Shown here: positions 51,502 through 58,881 of the stretch, piece after piece
Layout: every line of letters starts with the position of its first letter
Position numbering within the stretch: the stretch's first letter is position 1
Source of the DNA: Microbacterium rhizosphaerae
GTDB taxonomy: Bacteria > Actinomycetota > Actinomycetes > Actinomycetales > Microbacteriaceae
DNA length: 64,000 bases
NCBI RefSeq assembly: GCF_034120055.1
Contig: NZ_CP139368.1
Coordinates: 3,596,001 to 3,660,000 of the forward strand
Direction: 5' to 3'
Position numbers and translations under genes: made by a program
The notes under the pieces: generated by a model
Databases searched by the model: none
What the model saw: only the letters and a program-made list of their open reading frames with translations
Told to the model about the DNA's origin: nothing

Positions 51502-52353
51502 TCACGCGGTGGCGTCGAGACGGTAGAAGCGGGTCGCAGACGCCGTCGCCACCGCATCCCACGACGCGCCGTCGGGCGTCTGCTCTCGGACGAGGTCCAC
51601 CCACGCCGCGAAGCCGATATCGGGTCCCCAGATGCCGCTCACCGGCCAGTCGCTGCCGAGCATCGCACGATCCGGCCCGAACGCCGCGAGCGCTGCCCGC
51701 ACGAAGGCCGGCCCGTTGCGACGGAGGGTCCTCTCGTCGGGCGCCTCGGGGATGAGGCCCGAGAGCTTCACGTACGCGCCGGGGAGCGCAGCGATGCGCT
51801 CGATCCCGGTGCGCCAGGCACGGCCCCGCGCACTGTCGATGCCGTCCGCCACGGGCGGCTTGCCGATGTGGTCGAGCACGACGCGCAGGGCGGGCACCCG
51901 CTCCAGGAGGTCGGCCAGCGCTCCGAGCTGCTCGTGCCGCACGCAGGCGTCGAACGGCAGGTCGCGCGCCGCGAGCGTCTCCAGCCCGCGTCGCAGTGCC
52001 GGCTCCTCAAAGCGTTCGACGGCCTCCCCCTGCAGGAGGTGCCGGATGCCGCGGAGGGGTCCCGCCGATCCGAGCTCGTCGAGTCGGTCGCCAAGGGCCG
52101 TGTCCCGCAGGTCTGCGGCCGCGACGACACCGGCCAGTTCCGGCCACGCCGACTCCGCGACCCAGCGCACTTCCGCGACGCTCTGCTCGGGGAGGCAGTC
52201 CGCCTGCACGAACACCATGCGCGTCGACTGCCCGTGGGCGCGATCGATGGCGACCGGCAGGTGCGGCGCCGCGGCGGCGCCGGCATCCCTCAGCCACGGA
52301 TAGGTGAGCACGCGCGGATCCCACACATGCACGTGGGCGTCGACGATGCTCAC
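51502..52353 (-). CDS. Amidohydrolase-superfamily lactonase, probable L-fucono-1,5-lactonase
   Basis: A 283-residue COG3618-type amidohydrolase. The GTG at 52353 overlaps the mutarotase stop (GTGA) and begins SIVDAHVHVWDP, the HxH metal motif. Other ligands: FDACVRHEQL, VLDHIGKPP (His) and MLGSDWPVSG (Asp). It opens the lactone formed by the aldose dehydrogenase, giving L-fuconate for the dehydratase. It converges on the SDR gene with 33 bases between stops. The SMP-30 proteins serve the same step in the other two blocks. Confidence 0.87.
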   Translation of the reverse strand: MSIVDAHVHVWDPRVLTYPWLRDAGAAAAPHLPVAIDRAHGQSTRMVFVQADCLPEQSVAEVRWVAESAWPELAGVVAAADLRDTALGDRLDELGSAGPLRGIRHLLQGEAVERFEEPALRRGLETLAARDLPFDACVRHEQLGALADLLERVPALRVVLDHIGKPPVADGIDSARGRAWRTGIERIAALPGAYVKLSGLIPEAPDERTLRRNGPAFVRAALAAFGPDRAMLGSDWPVSGIWGPDIGFAAWVDLVREQTPDGASWDAVATASATRFYRLDATA

Positions 52354-52682
52354 GCGCCGCTCCGCTGTGCGCCCAGCGACCAGATCGGCTCGAGCGGCGC
52401 GAAAGCATCCTCGCCGTCCGGCCCGAGGAAGCCCGCGACATACCGCCCGATGACGCTTTGCCACGCCTCATTGGCCGGGTCGCTGTCGACCACACGAATC
52501 GCGGCGTCGAAGTCGTCGCAGTCGACCAGGTGGAAGAGGCGGTCGCCCGAGCGCCAGATCGACCAGTCGTGGATCCCTGCGCGCTCGAACAGCGCCACGA
52601 GATCGTCGGGGATGGCGGCATGATGCACGCGGTACTCGTCGACCGCGCCGGGACGGACCATCGAATGCAGGGCGACTCTCAT
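52350..52682 (-). CDS. L-rhamnose/L-fucose mutarotase family protein
   Basis: A 110-residue RhaM-type (COG3254) dimeric ferredoxin-fold mutarotase. Signature segments are YRVHHAAIPDDLVALFERAG (catalytic His region), IHDWSIWRSGDRLFHLVDCD and the C-terminal FAPLEPIWSL. It equilibrates anomers of a 6-deoxyhexose, here L-fucose, for the dehydrogenase. It is first of the two-gene unit with the lactonase, and its promoter contains a perfect FadR-type operator. Confidence 0.88.
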   Translation of the reverse strand: MRVALHSMVRPGAVDEYRVHHAAIPDDLVALFERAGIHDWSIWRSGDRLFHLVDCDDFDAAIRVVDSDPANEAWQSVIGRYVAGFLGPDGEDAFAPLEPIWSLGAQRSGA

Positions 52683-52770
52683 GTGGTCCTCCGGTGGTCG
52701 ATGCTGTCAGGGAAGGGAGGACCGGCGACGGTCTGGAGGCCGCGGCAGTCGCACATGAACAATGATCGTG

Positions 52771-52794
52771 TCCTAGACATCCGATGTCTGTCAA
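52771..52794 (-). promoter_or_regulatory. Mutarotase/lactonase promoter with embedded FadR-type operator
   Basis: AGACATCCGATGTCT (52775-52789) is a perfect palindrome about a central base. On the minus strand it follows directly after -35 TTGACA (complement of 52789-52794), with CACGAT as possible -10 about 18 bases downstream. It lies 94 bases before the mutarotase start and just after the regulator gene's stop. Confidence 0.65.
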
Positions 52795-53489
52795 GAGCCC
52801 GGCACAACAGGATTGGCCTGGACGGCTGCACGCAGCCACTGTTCGATGCCCGCGACATGCGCCAGGGCCAAGGCGGACGCCAGCTCTGCGTCGTGCGCGC
52901 GCATGGCAGCGAGGATCGCCGCGTGCTCGGCGATCGTGCGCTCGCTGGCGCCGTGCTGGGTGATGCCGCGCCAGACACGCGCCCGGACCGTGCCGCCGGA
53001 CATCGACTCGAGCAGTCGGCTCAGGTACTCGTTGCCCGAGAACTCGGCGATCGTCTGGTGGAAAGCGAGATCGTGCTCGACGAGGTCCTCGATCGAGCCT
53101 TCCGGGTCGATGGATGCGAGGACCGCGCTGAGCTTCTCGACCTCCTCCTCGCTGACCGCCCGGGTGGCGAGTGCCGTCGCCGCGGGCTCCAGGATGCGGC
53201 GGACGGCGAAGATCTCGAGCACCGAGCGGTCGGTGTGCAGGTCAACGACGAACGAGAGCGCCTCGAGCAGCAGGCGAGGCTCGAGACTCGTGACATAGGT
53301 ACCGTCACCGCGACGGACATCGAGGATGCGGATCACCTCCAGCGCCTTCACCGCCTCGCGCAGCGAGTTGCGGGAGAGGCCGAGGCGCTCGCTGAGATCC
53401 TTCTCGGGCGGCAGGCGGTCCCCCGGCGCCAGCTCCCCGGAGGTGATCATCTCCCGGATCTTCAGGATCGCTTCGTCCGTGACGGCCAT
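52791..53489 (-). CDS. FadR-type GntR regulator of the L-fucose block
   Basis: A 232-residue regulator: winged HTH (LKIREMITSGELAPGDRLPP, LSERLGLSRNSLREAVKALE) at residues 9-60, and an FCD domain with EHDLAFHQTIAEFSGN, whose Asp/His pattern binds a metal-effector complex. It lies at the end of the L-fucose block and its own promoter has a near-copy of the operator found in two other promoters of the block and in that of the importer at 18596. It is probably a repressor relieved by L-fuconate or 2-keto-3-deoxy-L-fuconate. Confidence 0.9.
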   Translation of the reverse strand: MAVTDEAILKIREMITSGELAPGDRLPPEKDLSERLGLSRNSLREAVKALEVIRILDVRRGDGTYVTSLEPRLLLEALSFVVDLHTDRSVLEIFAVRRILEPAATALATRAVSEEEVEKLSAVLASIDPEGSIEDLVEHDLAFHQTIAEFSGNEYLSRLLESMSGGTVRARVWRGITQHGASERTIAEHAAILAAMRAHDAELASALALAHVAGIEQWLRAAVQANPVVPGS

Positions 53490-53496
53490 GGTCCCG

Positions 53497-53533
53497 ATTG
53501 TACTGATCGACGCGAGGAATACGTCGGATGTAT
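53497..53533 (-). promoter_or_regulatory. Promoter of the FadR-type regulator with operator overlapping -35
   Basis: On the minus strand -10 TACAAT (complement of 53497-53502) and -35 GACGTA (complement of 53520-53525) are 17 bases apart. The -35 lies inside ATACATCCGACGTAT (53519-53533), a variant of the block's operator with one mismatch between arms. This indicates autoregulation with weaker binding. Confidence 0.55.
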
Positions 53534-53610
53534 CGCGAGTGCCCGCGAGCGCGAAATCACGCGGAATCAGCCCGGCAGATGTGCGCTCTTCGCGACCTGA
53601 GAGGCGCTCA

Positions 53611-53645
53611 GAAACAAGAAGAGACCCGGATGACCGGGCCTCTTC
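53611..53645 (-). terminator. Rho-independent terminator of the tRNA-Arg locus
   Basis: Arms 53618-53629 and 53634-53645 pair over 12 positions (one G-U) around a 4-base loop, and TTGTTTC follows on the minus strand. It ends 24 bases after the tRNA fragment's 3' end, as expected for the native tRNA terminator, and shows that the DNA left of 53,669 is the original tRNA downstream region. Confidence 0.75.
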
Positions 53646-53668
53646 TCAATTACTGTCTCAACACAGTG

Positions 53669-53710
53669 CGCGCCTGGAGGGACTCGAACCCCCAACCTTC
53701 TGATCCGTAG
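53669..53710 (-). tRNA. 3' fragment of tRNA-Arg(ACG): attachment-site remnant
   Basis: On the minus strand this reads as the anticodon loop CTACGGA (anticodon ACG), 3' anticodon stem TCAGA, variable loop, a complete T-arm (GGGGG-TTCGAGT-CCCTC), the acceptor 3' strand CAGGCGC and discriminator G. Immediately 5' (53711-53715) the sequence cannot pair with the anticodon stem, and D-arm and acceptor 5' strand are absent. Homology thus stops exactly at the anticodon loop, the usual crossover region of tyrosine integrases. It cannot give a working tRNA. By orientation the inserted DNA lies to the right. Confidence 0.8.
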
Positions 53711-53732
53711 GCAATGGACATGAGAGGCAAGA

Positions 53733-53786
53733 TCCGCGTGATTACGCGGAAGTTGGCCGCCCGTGCACACATGCGTGCACACATGT
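53733..53786. repeat. Small inverted and direct repeats beside the att remnant
   Basis: TCCGCGT-GATT-ACGCGGA (53733-53750) is a perfect 7-base-pair inverted repeat. GTGCACACATGC and GTGCACACATGT (53763-53774, 53775-53786) are adjacent direct repeats differing at one base. Arm-type integrase or excisionase sites often look like this next to an att core, but no proof exists here. Confidence 0.45.
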
Positions 53787-54211
53787 CGGCGACCCCGAAT
53801 CCCCTGGTCTCCCCGTTCGCCACATCAAATGTCGCGCAGCTCGTTTCAGGGACGATCATCGGGCATTGCCGAGGGCGGGCTATCCGCGCACGACCTGGGC
53901 AGTCAGCAGATGGCCTTCGCGTCCCCAGTCGTTCGATCGTAGGACGACCGGCTTGCGCGCCCTGCGGGTGCGTCTGGTCCCGTGCTGCTACCGCTCGTCA
54001 TTTAGAGCCTCAGCGAGGCCGTAGGCGTTGACCTCGGACAGGCGATCCACGATGTCGAGGCATCGGCTTCTCTGCTCTGAGTTGCCTTGGCGATAACACG
54101 CAAGAGGCTGACCAGGACCGGCTGAGCAACCATGCTTTGCGAGGTCCGAATGTCGCCGACGTCCTCACCTGCAAGCAAGACTGGCTTTGTCAAGCTTTCG
54201 CGGCCCCGGCC

Positions 54212-54231
54212 TGTCGGAGTTAGGTGGCCCC
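54212..54231 (+). repeat. IS21-type terminal repeat, left-end orientation
   Basis: TGTCGGAGTTAGGTGGCCCC matches the minus-strand copy at 58658-58639 at 18 of 20 positions and is inverted to it. Both read inward, so this may be the left end of the IS21-family element or of a second, lost copy. No target-site duplication is visible. Confidence 0.55.
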
Positions 54232-54675
54232 GAGCGCGATAGGCCGACGTCGGAGACGTCCACCACAACGCGATCGGTTACGGCAGCCCTATGTACCTGT
54301 GGTTCAAGGCCAATGTCGCCCGGTGCGGGTGGGTCACGCGGACTGAGCCGAGCCGGACGGCTCCGCCAGCCCCCGACCATGGCACTGGGAGTGTGTCGGC
54401 GCGAGCTGACACCAAGCACGTGCGAGCGATGCTCCGTGATGCAGTCGCCGTCTAACCCGCTTGAAGATTGACACGTAAGCAACTCCCATAGGGATGCTAC
54501 ATATGACTCATGGGTTATTCAAAGGAGATTGCAAAGGTTCTCTGCGCTTAGTGGACAGCTGCGGTCCGCGTTCAAACTTATGGCGAATTGATTGACATAA
54601 ATTTGTCCGGCGAGTAGACCATTCCTGACGTCCGGTGGGACGTCACAGGCAGAAGTATCGAAGGGACGTTGCAAC

Positions 54676-55254
54676 ATGAAGATGCTCAGGAAACGATCGC
54701 TTGTCGCATTGACCGCTGCTTTGTCGGCGGTCTTCCTCGCAACGGTCATGGCCGTCCCCGCGCAAGCGAGCACAACAGCGACCTCGGACACGTTTGTGTC
54801 GACGACAACTACTGCGACGGCGGACATGAAGATCGACTGCTCGACCATCACCGCGGAGGGCATCAAGTACGCCAAGAAGAACAACCTGAACATCTGCGGC
54901 GTGCTCTCGAAGGGCAAGTCCAACACGTCTGTCACGCCGTACAACACTGTGTACGACACGTGCGGATCGGCTTCGATCTCCATGTCCAGCAGCGGCTACG
55001 GGAACGCCCACATCTGGTGGCACCTTCACTCCACGACCGGGTGGATCCTGCAGTACAACCTCACCGTCCACTATCAGGGCACCGCGGCGGCCGGTAATGT
55101 CGGGTTCAGCGGCGTGCCCGTGAACATTGACGCGGGGGATTACACGAACCCTCACACCGGTTCGGGCTATGCGAGCGCATTCCTTAGTGGAACCGCCGAG
55201 ACGGTTCTGTACGACTGCTACATCGAGAACCCGACAACCGGCGCTACGATCTAA
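54676..55254 (+). CDS. Small secreted protein, unknown function
   Basis: A 192-residue protein. The ATG at 54676 has GAAGGGA about 8 bases upstream. A clear Sec signal peptide (KRSLVALTAALSAVFLATV, cleavage after AQAS near residue 32) precedes a Thr/Ser-rich linker and a compact domain with four Cys (KIDCS, NICGV, DTCGS, YDCYI), probably two disulfides, and many aromatic and Gly residues (SGYGNAHIWWHLHSTTGW, YNLTVHYQG). It has no membrane anchor, so it should be released. I do not recognise the family; the next gene starts 38 bases later and may be its partner. A secreted toxin or binding protein is possible. Confidence 0.65.
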   Translation: MKMLRKRSLVALTAALSAVFLATVMAVPAQASTTATSDTFVSTTTTATADMKIDCSTITAEGIKYAKKNNLNICGVLSKGKSNTSVTPYNTVYDTCGSASISMSSSGYGNAHIWWHLHSTTGWILQYNLTVHYQGTAAAGNVGFSGVPVNIDAGDYTNPHTGSGYASAFLSGTAETVLYDCYIENPTTGATI

Positions 55255-55292
55255 ATCCGCCCCGTTTCGAGTGCATAAGGGAGACTATTCAG

Positions 55293-55859
55293 GTGACAAG
55301 CGAGAGCACAGGATCCGCCCCCATCCGGGGCGTCCGTTTGCCCGAAGCTGAAGTAGAAAGACGCAGGGCTCGCGGCGCTGAAATGTGGGCGCAGAAGCTG
55401 TTTCCGCCGCTCTACCGTGTCTCCACCATGGACCCCGAGACAGTACTGCACGGCAGCTTCGGTTCCTCACCGGTGAGGACAATCTACGTCTTTGCCGGTG
55501 AGGACGGAGTACTGCATCGACCGCGCCTCGAGGTCCATACATTCGTCGATCGCAACGACAACAGCAGCAGCGCCGGCGACGTCGACTCAGAGGCGCCGAT
55601 CCTATGGATGATGAACTTCAACAGCGCGTTCCCGGAGACAACGCGCGAACCCGTGCCGGTACTCGTCTCCGGAACGCAGCTGGATGCGGAACTGCTGGCA
55701 AGAGAGCCCGAGGGGTGGATGGTGTCCGTCGAGACGCCCGATGCCATACTCGTGATCAGCGGTCCAGGCGAACTGCCTGCCCCGCTCGCGATCGAACCCC
55801 TCGACATGGAGGCGTTGAAGCGCTCGGAGTTCCGCAACTCGGGCATCAGCATCGTCTAG
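55293..55859 (+). CDS. Hypothetical cytosolic protein
   Basis: A 188-residue protein from a GTG at 55293 preceded by AAGGGAGAC. It has no signal peptide or membrane helix, is acidic and contains an alternating hydrophobic pattern (VRTIYVFAGEDGVLHRPRLE, PILWMMNFNSAF, PDAILVISGPGEL) suggesting a beta-rich fold. It forms a two-gene unit with the secreted-protein gene. I do not recognise it; it could be a cytosolic partner such as an immunity protein, but nothing specific supports that. Confidence 0.6.
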   Translation: MTSESTGSAPIRGVRLPEAEVERRRARGAEMWAQKLFPPLYRVSTMDPETVLHGSFGSSPVRTIYVFAGEDGVLHRPRLEVHTFVDRNDNSSSAGDVDSEAPILWMMNFNSAFPETTREPVPVLVSGTQLDAELLAREPEGWMVSVETPDAILVISGPGELPAPLAIEPLDMEALKRSEFRNSGISIV

Positions 55860-56081
55860 ACCATAGGTAGCGATCTGCGGGAACGGCTCAAAGCCGACAC
55901 TACTGCTCCGTGAAAAGCACCAGCGCTCCGGCAAAATTCTGGCCGCTGCGCTGGCCCTGTCTCCGACGGGGTGCAGCGCAGCTCCAGGCTGAAATACGTG
56001 GGAAGCAACGACGTTGGCGTCGGCATCAGGAACGTCCCTGAGTGCGCCGGCGGTCCTCGGTGACATCCCCCTCACCGGGGA

Positions 56082-56892
56082 CTACCGTGCGGTGGCTCCC
56101 TGCTGGGTGTGGGCGAGCCGGTACGAGTCGGTGCCGGTCTCGATGATGGTGCCGTGGAAGGTGAGCCGGTCGACTATCGCCGCGCAAAGGCGGGGGTCGG
56201 TGAACGTCTTGGTCCATCCAGAGAAGGCCTTTGGAGCCGATCGCGATCGACGCCTTCTCTTCGCGTTCGGTGAGCACCTGGAATAGCAGTTCGGCGCCTC
56301 TTCGGTCGAGTTCCATGTAGCCGAGTTCGTCGATGATGAGCAGGTCGACGCGTCCGTATCGGGCGATAGTGCGAGCGAGCTGCTTGTCGTCGGCGGCTTC
56401 GGCGAGTTCGTTTACGAGCCGTGTGGCGAGGGTGTAGCGGACGCGGAAGCCCTGTTCGGCGGCCGCGGTGCCGAACCCGATGAGCAGGTGTGACTTCCCG
56501 GTGCCGGAGTCTCCGATCAGGCACAAGGGCTCACCTCGCCGAATCCAGTCGCCTTGGGCGAGCGTGTGGATGGTGGCGGGGTTGACGGTCGGGTTCGCGT
56601 CGTAGTCGAAGTCCGCCAGCCACTTCTGCCTCGGGAAGCCAGCGTTCGCGACGCGGCGGATGGTGGAGCGGCGATCCCGGTCATCGACCTCGGACAGCAG
56701 CAGTTCGGCGAGAAACCCAAGGTAGGACAGCTGGTCCCGCTCCGCGGACTTCGCTGCCTCGTCGAGGACAGCGCGCACGGTGGGCAGCCGCAGCCGGCGG
56801 CATGCTTGATCGACCGCGGCCGCCGCGGCTTCCTCAGTCATCCCGCGGCGACGGCGCAGGGCGGTGGTCACGATTGTCGTGGTCGGCGTCAT
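56082..56892 (-). pseudogene. istB: IS21-family helper ATPase IstB, frameshifted
   Basis: From the ATG at 56892 the product has the IstB helical N-terminus, Walker A GDSGTGKSHLL near residue 130, and Walker B LLIIDELGYMELDRRGAELL, then TEREEKASIAIGSK. At about 56,231 the frame breaks: two bases appear lost in the segment that usually reads SNEAFSGW, and the correct continuation (SGWTKTFTDPRLCAAIVDRL, then FHGTIIETGTDSYRLAHTQ) is found in another frame, ending with TAG at 56082-56084. The unshifted frame runs to 56026 with an abnormal Arg-rich tail. The element has probably lost autonomous transposition. The start overlaps the istA stop by 4 bases. Confidence 0.85.
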
Positions 56893-58547
56893 GCTCCGCT
56901 CACTTCCTCACTCGTGGGGACGGCCGCTTGCTTGGCGCTCCGCTTGGTCAACAGCTCGTCGTACCCGGCAACGGACGGCAGTGGCCGGGTGTCGTTGGGG
57001 AGCCCGGCGATCACCGCCGCCGGGTCTGCCAGCCGCCGCTGCGTGAGCGACACCACCTTCGGCAGCTCCTCGACCACGGCGAACGAGGTGTCGCTATCCT
57101 CGAGGGCGATGGCGGCAGCGCGGCGGGCCTCGATCGCCACCACGTCTGCGAGCACTGACCCGACGGTGAGTGCGGCCCTAATCCCGGCGAGCACCGCCCG
57201 GTCCGGAAGCGTCCGGTGCAGCAGGAGCACGTCGATCAGCTCCCGGGTGCCCGAGGCGTCGCCATTGACTTTGCGGGACTCGGCCCAGAACGCCTCGTGC
57301 TCGGTCGTGAACGCGCAAGCCGTGCGGGCTGAGGCGAGTACGGAGGAGCCGGCGAGAGCGCCGGGCTTGAACTTCAGGACCTCGAGGTAGTGGTCCAGTT
57401 CGACGGATTGCCCGTATCGGACGGTGACGCGTTCGTGACGGGCGACCTGGGCGCGCCCGTCGAAGACGACCAGCTCGGAGGCCCGCAGCGACACCCGCAA
57501 CCGGCGGCCGATGAACCTAACAGGCACCGAGTACTTCGCCTGCCGAACCGTCAGCAGCCCCGACCGATCCACCATCGGATACAACTCCAGGCCTGGGTCG
57601 AAACGTGCCCGCGGCAGCGACCGCAGCGCGTCCCGGTCGATCAGGTAGTCGTGGGCGACGGTGGTAATCTTCTGCCCGATCCGGCGGTTCTCGTCCCGAA
57701 GGTCCCAATCGCGGATGCGCGCGTTCAGCTCCGCGAGCGAGTCCACCACGGGCATGGGCGAGAGCCACGTGCGCCGGAACCGGCCGACCTCGCCCTCGAT
57801 ACCGCCCTTCTCGTGCGCGCCGTCGACGCCGGGTTCGCAGTAGAACGCGTCGAACCCGTAGTGCGAGCGAAATAACGCCCACCGCGCGGTCTCGACGCGT
57901 GCCCGCCCGGAGAGGACCGTGGAGACGGCGGGTGACAGATTGTCGTACTTGATCTGCCCGGTGGGCACGCCGCCAGTCTCTTCGAACGCGTCGATATGCC
58001 CTTCCAAGAACGCCTCCAGCGCCTGGGTTGGATACACGCGATGCACCGCCCGCCCGGAGTGGGAGAGCCGGTATGCAAACATGAAGCACTTCGTCTTCAC
58101 TCCGGCCAGGATCACCCATACCTCGCCGAAATCGACCTCTGCCTCCGCGCCGGGTAGGTGCAGCTGCGGCACCATCGCCTTCGCGATCGGCACGATTCCC
58201 AGGATCTCCGGACGGCGAACGCGCACGTAGTCCCGCACTGTCGGGTAGCCGACCTGCGCGGCGTGCTCATCGAGTAGCCGGTGCCAGATCCGGGTTGCGG
58301 TCTGACGTTGCTTGCGCGGCGCGTCAATGTCCTGCTGCAGCATCCCGTCGATCAGATCGCGCACCGCATCAAGCTTCGGCGCCGCCTGCTGCCGGGGCTT
58401 CCTCCCCGGCGGCTTTGCGGATTCGAGCGCCTGCCGCACCGTTCTGCGGTGCACGCCATGCCTACGCGCGAGCTCCCGGATCGAGAGCCCCTCGATCCTC
58501 GCATCACGCCGAATCCGCGCGAACAACTCCACCCTGACCAACCCCAT
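56889..58547 (-). CDS. istA: IS21-family transposase IstA
   Basis: A 552-residue transposase from the ATG at 58547; the frame upstream of it is not conserved. N-terminal HTH LSIRELARRHGVHRRTVRQA (residues 21-40), then the DDE core: D139 in EVDFGE, D202 in KYDNLSPAV and E246 in HEKGGIEGEVG, with the expected spacing. The C-terminal part binds DNA (YSVPVRFIGRRLRVSLRASE). It is intact by eye and overlaps istB (ATGA). It lies inside the region that the tRNA remnant marks as imported. Confidence 0.92.
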   Translation of the reverse strand: MGLVRVELFARIRRDARIEGLSIRELARRHGVHRRTVRQALESAKPPGRKPRQQAAPKLDAVRDLIDGMLQQDIDAPRKQRQTATRIWHRLLDEHAAQVGYPTVRDYVRVRRPEILGIVPIAKAMVPQLHLPGAEAEVDFGEVWVILAGVKTKCFMFAYRLSHSGRAVHRVYPTQALEAFLEGHIDAFEETGGVPTGQIKYDNLSPAVSTVLSGRARVETARWALFRSHYGFDAFYCEPGVDGAHEKGGIEGEVGRFRRTWLSPMPVVDSLAELNARIRDWDLRDENRRIGQKITTVAHDYLIDRDALRSLPRARFDPGLELYPMVDRSGLLTVRQAKYSVPVRFIGRRLRVSLRASELVVFDGRAQVARHERVTVRYGQSVELDHYLEVLKFKPGALAGSSVLASARTACAFTTEHEAFWAESRKVNGDASGTRELIDVLLLHRTLPDRAVLAGIRAALTVGSVLADVVAIEARRAAAIALEDSDTSFAVVEELPKVVSLTQRRLADPAAVIAGLPNDTRPLPSVAGYDELLTKRSAKQAAVPTSEEVSGA

Positions 58548-58589
58548 CCCGACCCCTCCCGTCGTCTCGAACAGCGACGAGACCAGGCT

Positions 58590-58682
58590 CAGTTGGGGCC
58601 AAATAGCTCCGACACATTCACCCCGGCGAGTCGCAAGTGGGGCCACCCAACACCGACATCATGGAGCCATCCAACGCTGACA
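58590..58682 (-). repeat. Three IS21-type right-end repeats
   Basis: On the minus strand three related 24-25-base units begin TGTCAGCGTTGGATGGCTCC (58682 down), TGTCGGTGTTGGGTGGCCCC (58658 down) and TGTCGGAGCTATTTGGCCCC (58614 down). Such multiple repeats are the transposase-binding sites at IS21 ends. The outermost probably marks the element's terminus. Confidence 0.7.
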
Positions 58683-58814
58683 CAGCCACAAGACCGCTCT
58701 CCTCACAAACCTGTAAAGCTAGCTCGAGATCGACCAGGTCCAGCGATTCGAACTCGTGCATCATTTCGCGCGTTGACAACGACACGCTCGCCGACCAACC
58801 ACTCGACGAAGGAA

Positions 58815-58849
58815 GAGGCGCCGCCCGGGATCAACCCGGACGGCGCCTC
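58815..58849 (-). terminator. Terminator downstream of the TetR gene
   Basis: GAGGCGCCG and CGGCGCCTC form a perfect 9-base-pair outer stem, continued by CCGGG/CCCGG around a 5-base loop after one mismatch. On the minus strand TTCCTTCG follows. It lies 32 bases after the TetR stop. Confidence 0.65.
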
Positions 58850-58881
58850 GCCATGCCCTCTTGACAGAGCACCACTACATA

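Larger units (their letters stand above)
53711..54675. other. Gene-poor stretch right of the tRNA remnant
   Basis: No convincing complete gene. One open piece on the plus strand (54243-54455) encodes about 70 residues containing GSPMYLWFKANVARCGWV, which loosely resembles the tail of M15-type peptidases (pattern YxWLxANAxxxGW); it has no start and is at best a fragment. An IS21-like end repeat occurs at 54212-54231. The last 200 bases before 54,676 are clearly richer in A+T than the surroundings and should hold the promoter of the secreted-protein gene. No integrase or other recombination gene remains. Confidence 0.5.
56082..58682 (-). mobile_element. IS21-family insertion sequence (istA-istB), left end uncertain
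   Basis: The istA/istB pair with multiple end repeats upstream of istA defines an IS21-family element. The right end is at or near 58682. Just beyond istB no matching inverted end is present; the nearest is at 54212, which would make the element 4.47 kb with two passenger genes, against the usual 2-2.5 kb. Either the IS carries cargo or its left end was lost by deletion. Confidence 0.75.

Noticed and set aside
53650..53859. Minus-strand frame reading YGSEGWGFESLQAR
   Set aside because: This is the translation of the tRNA-Arg fragment, not a protein; no integrase motif precedes it.
54002..54482. Two minus-strand frames in the gene-poor stretch
   Set aside because: No ribosome-binding site, no recognisable domain, and composition typical of chance frames.
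55860..56081. Possible IS21 left end directly after istB (TGTCTCCGACGG at 55959, or the inverted TGTCGGCTTTGAGCC near 55897)
   Set aside because: The first matches the right-end repeat at only about half the positions, and the second points the wrong way; the copy at 54212 is far better.
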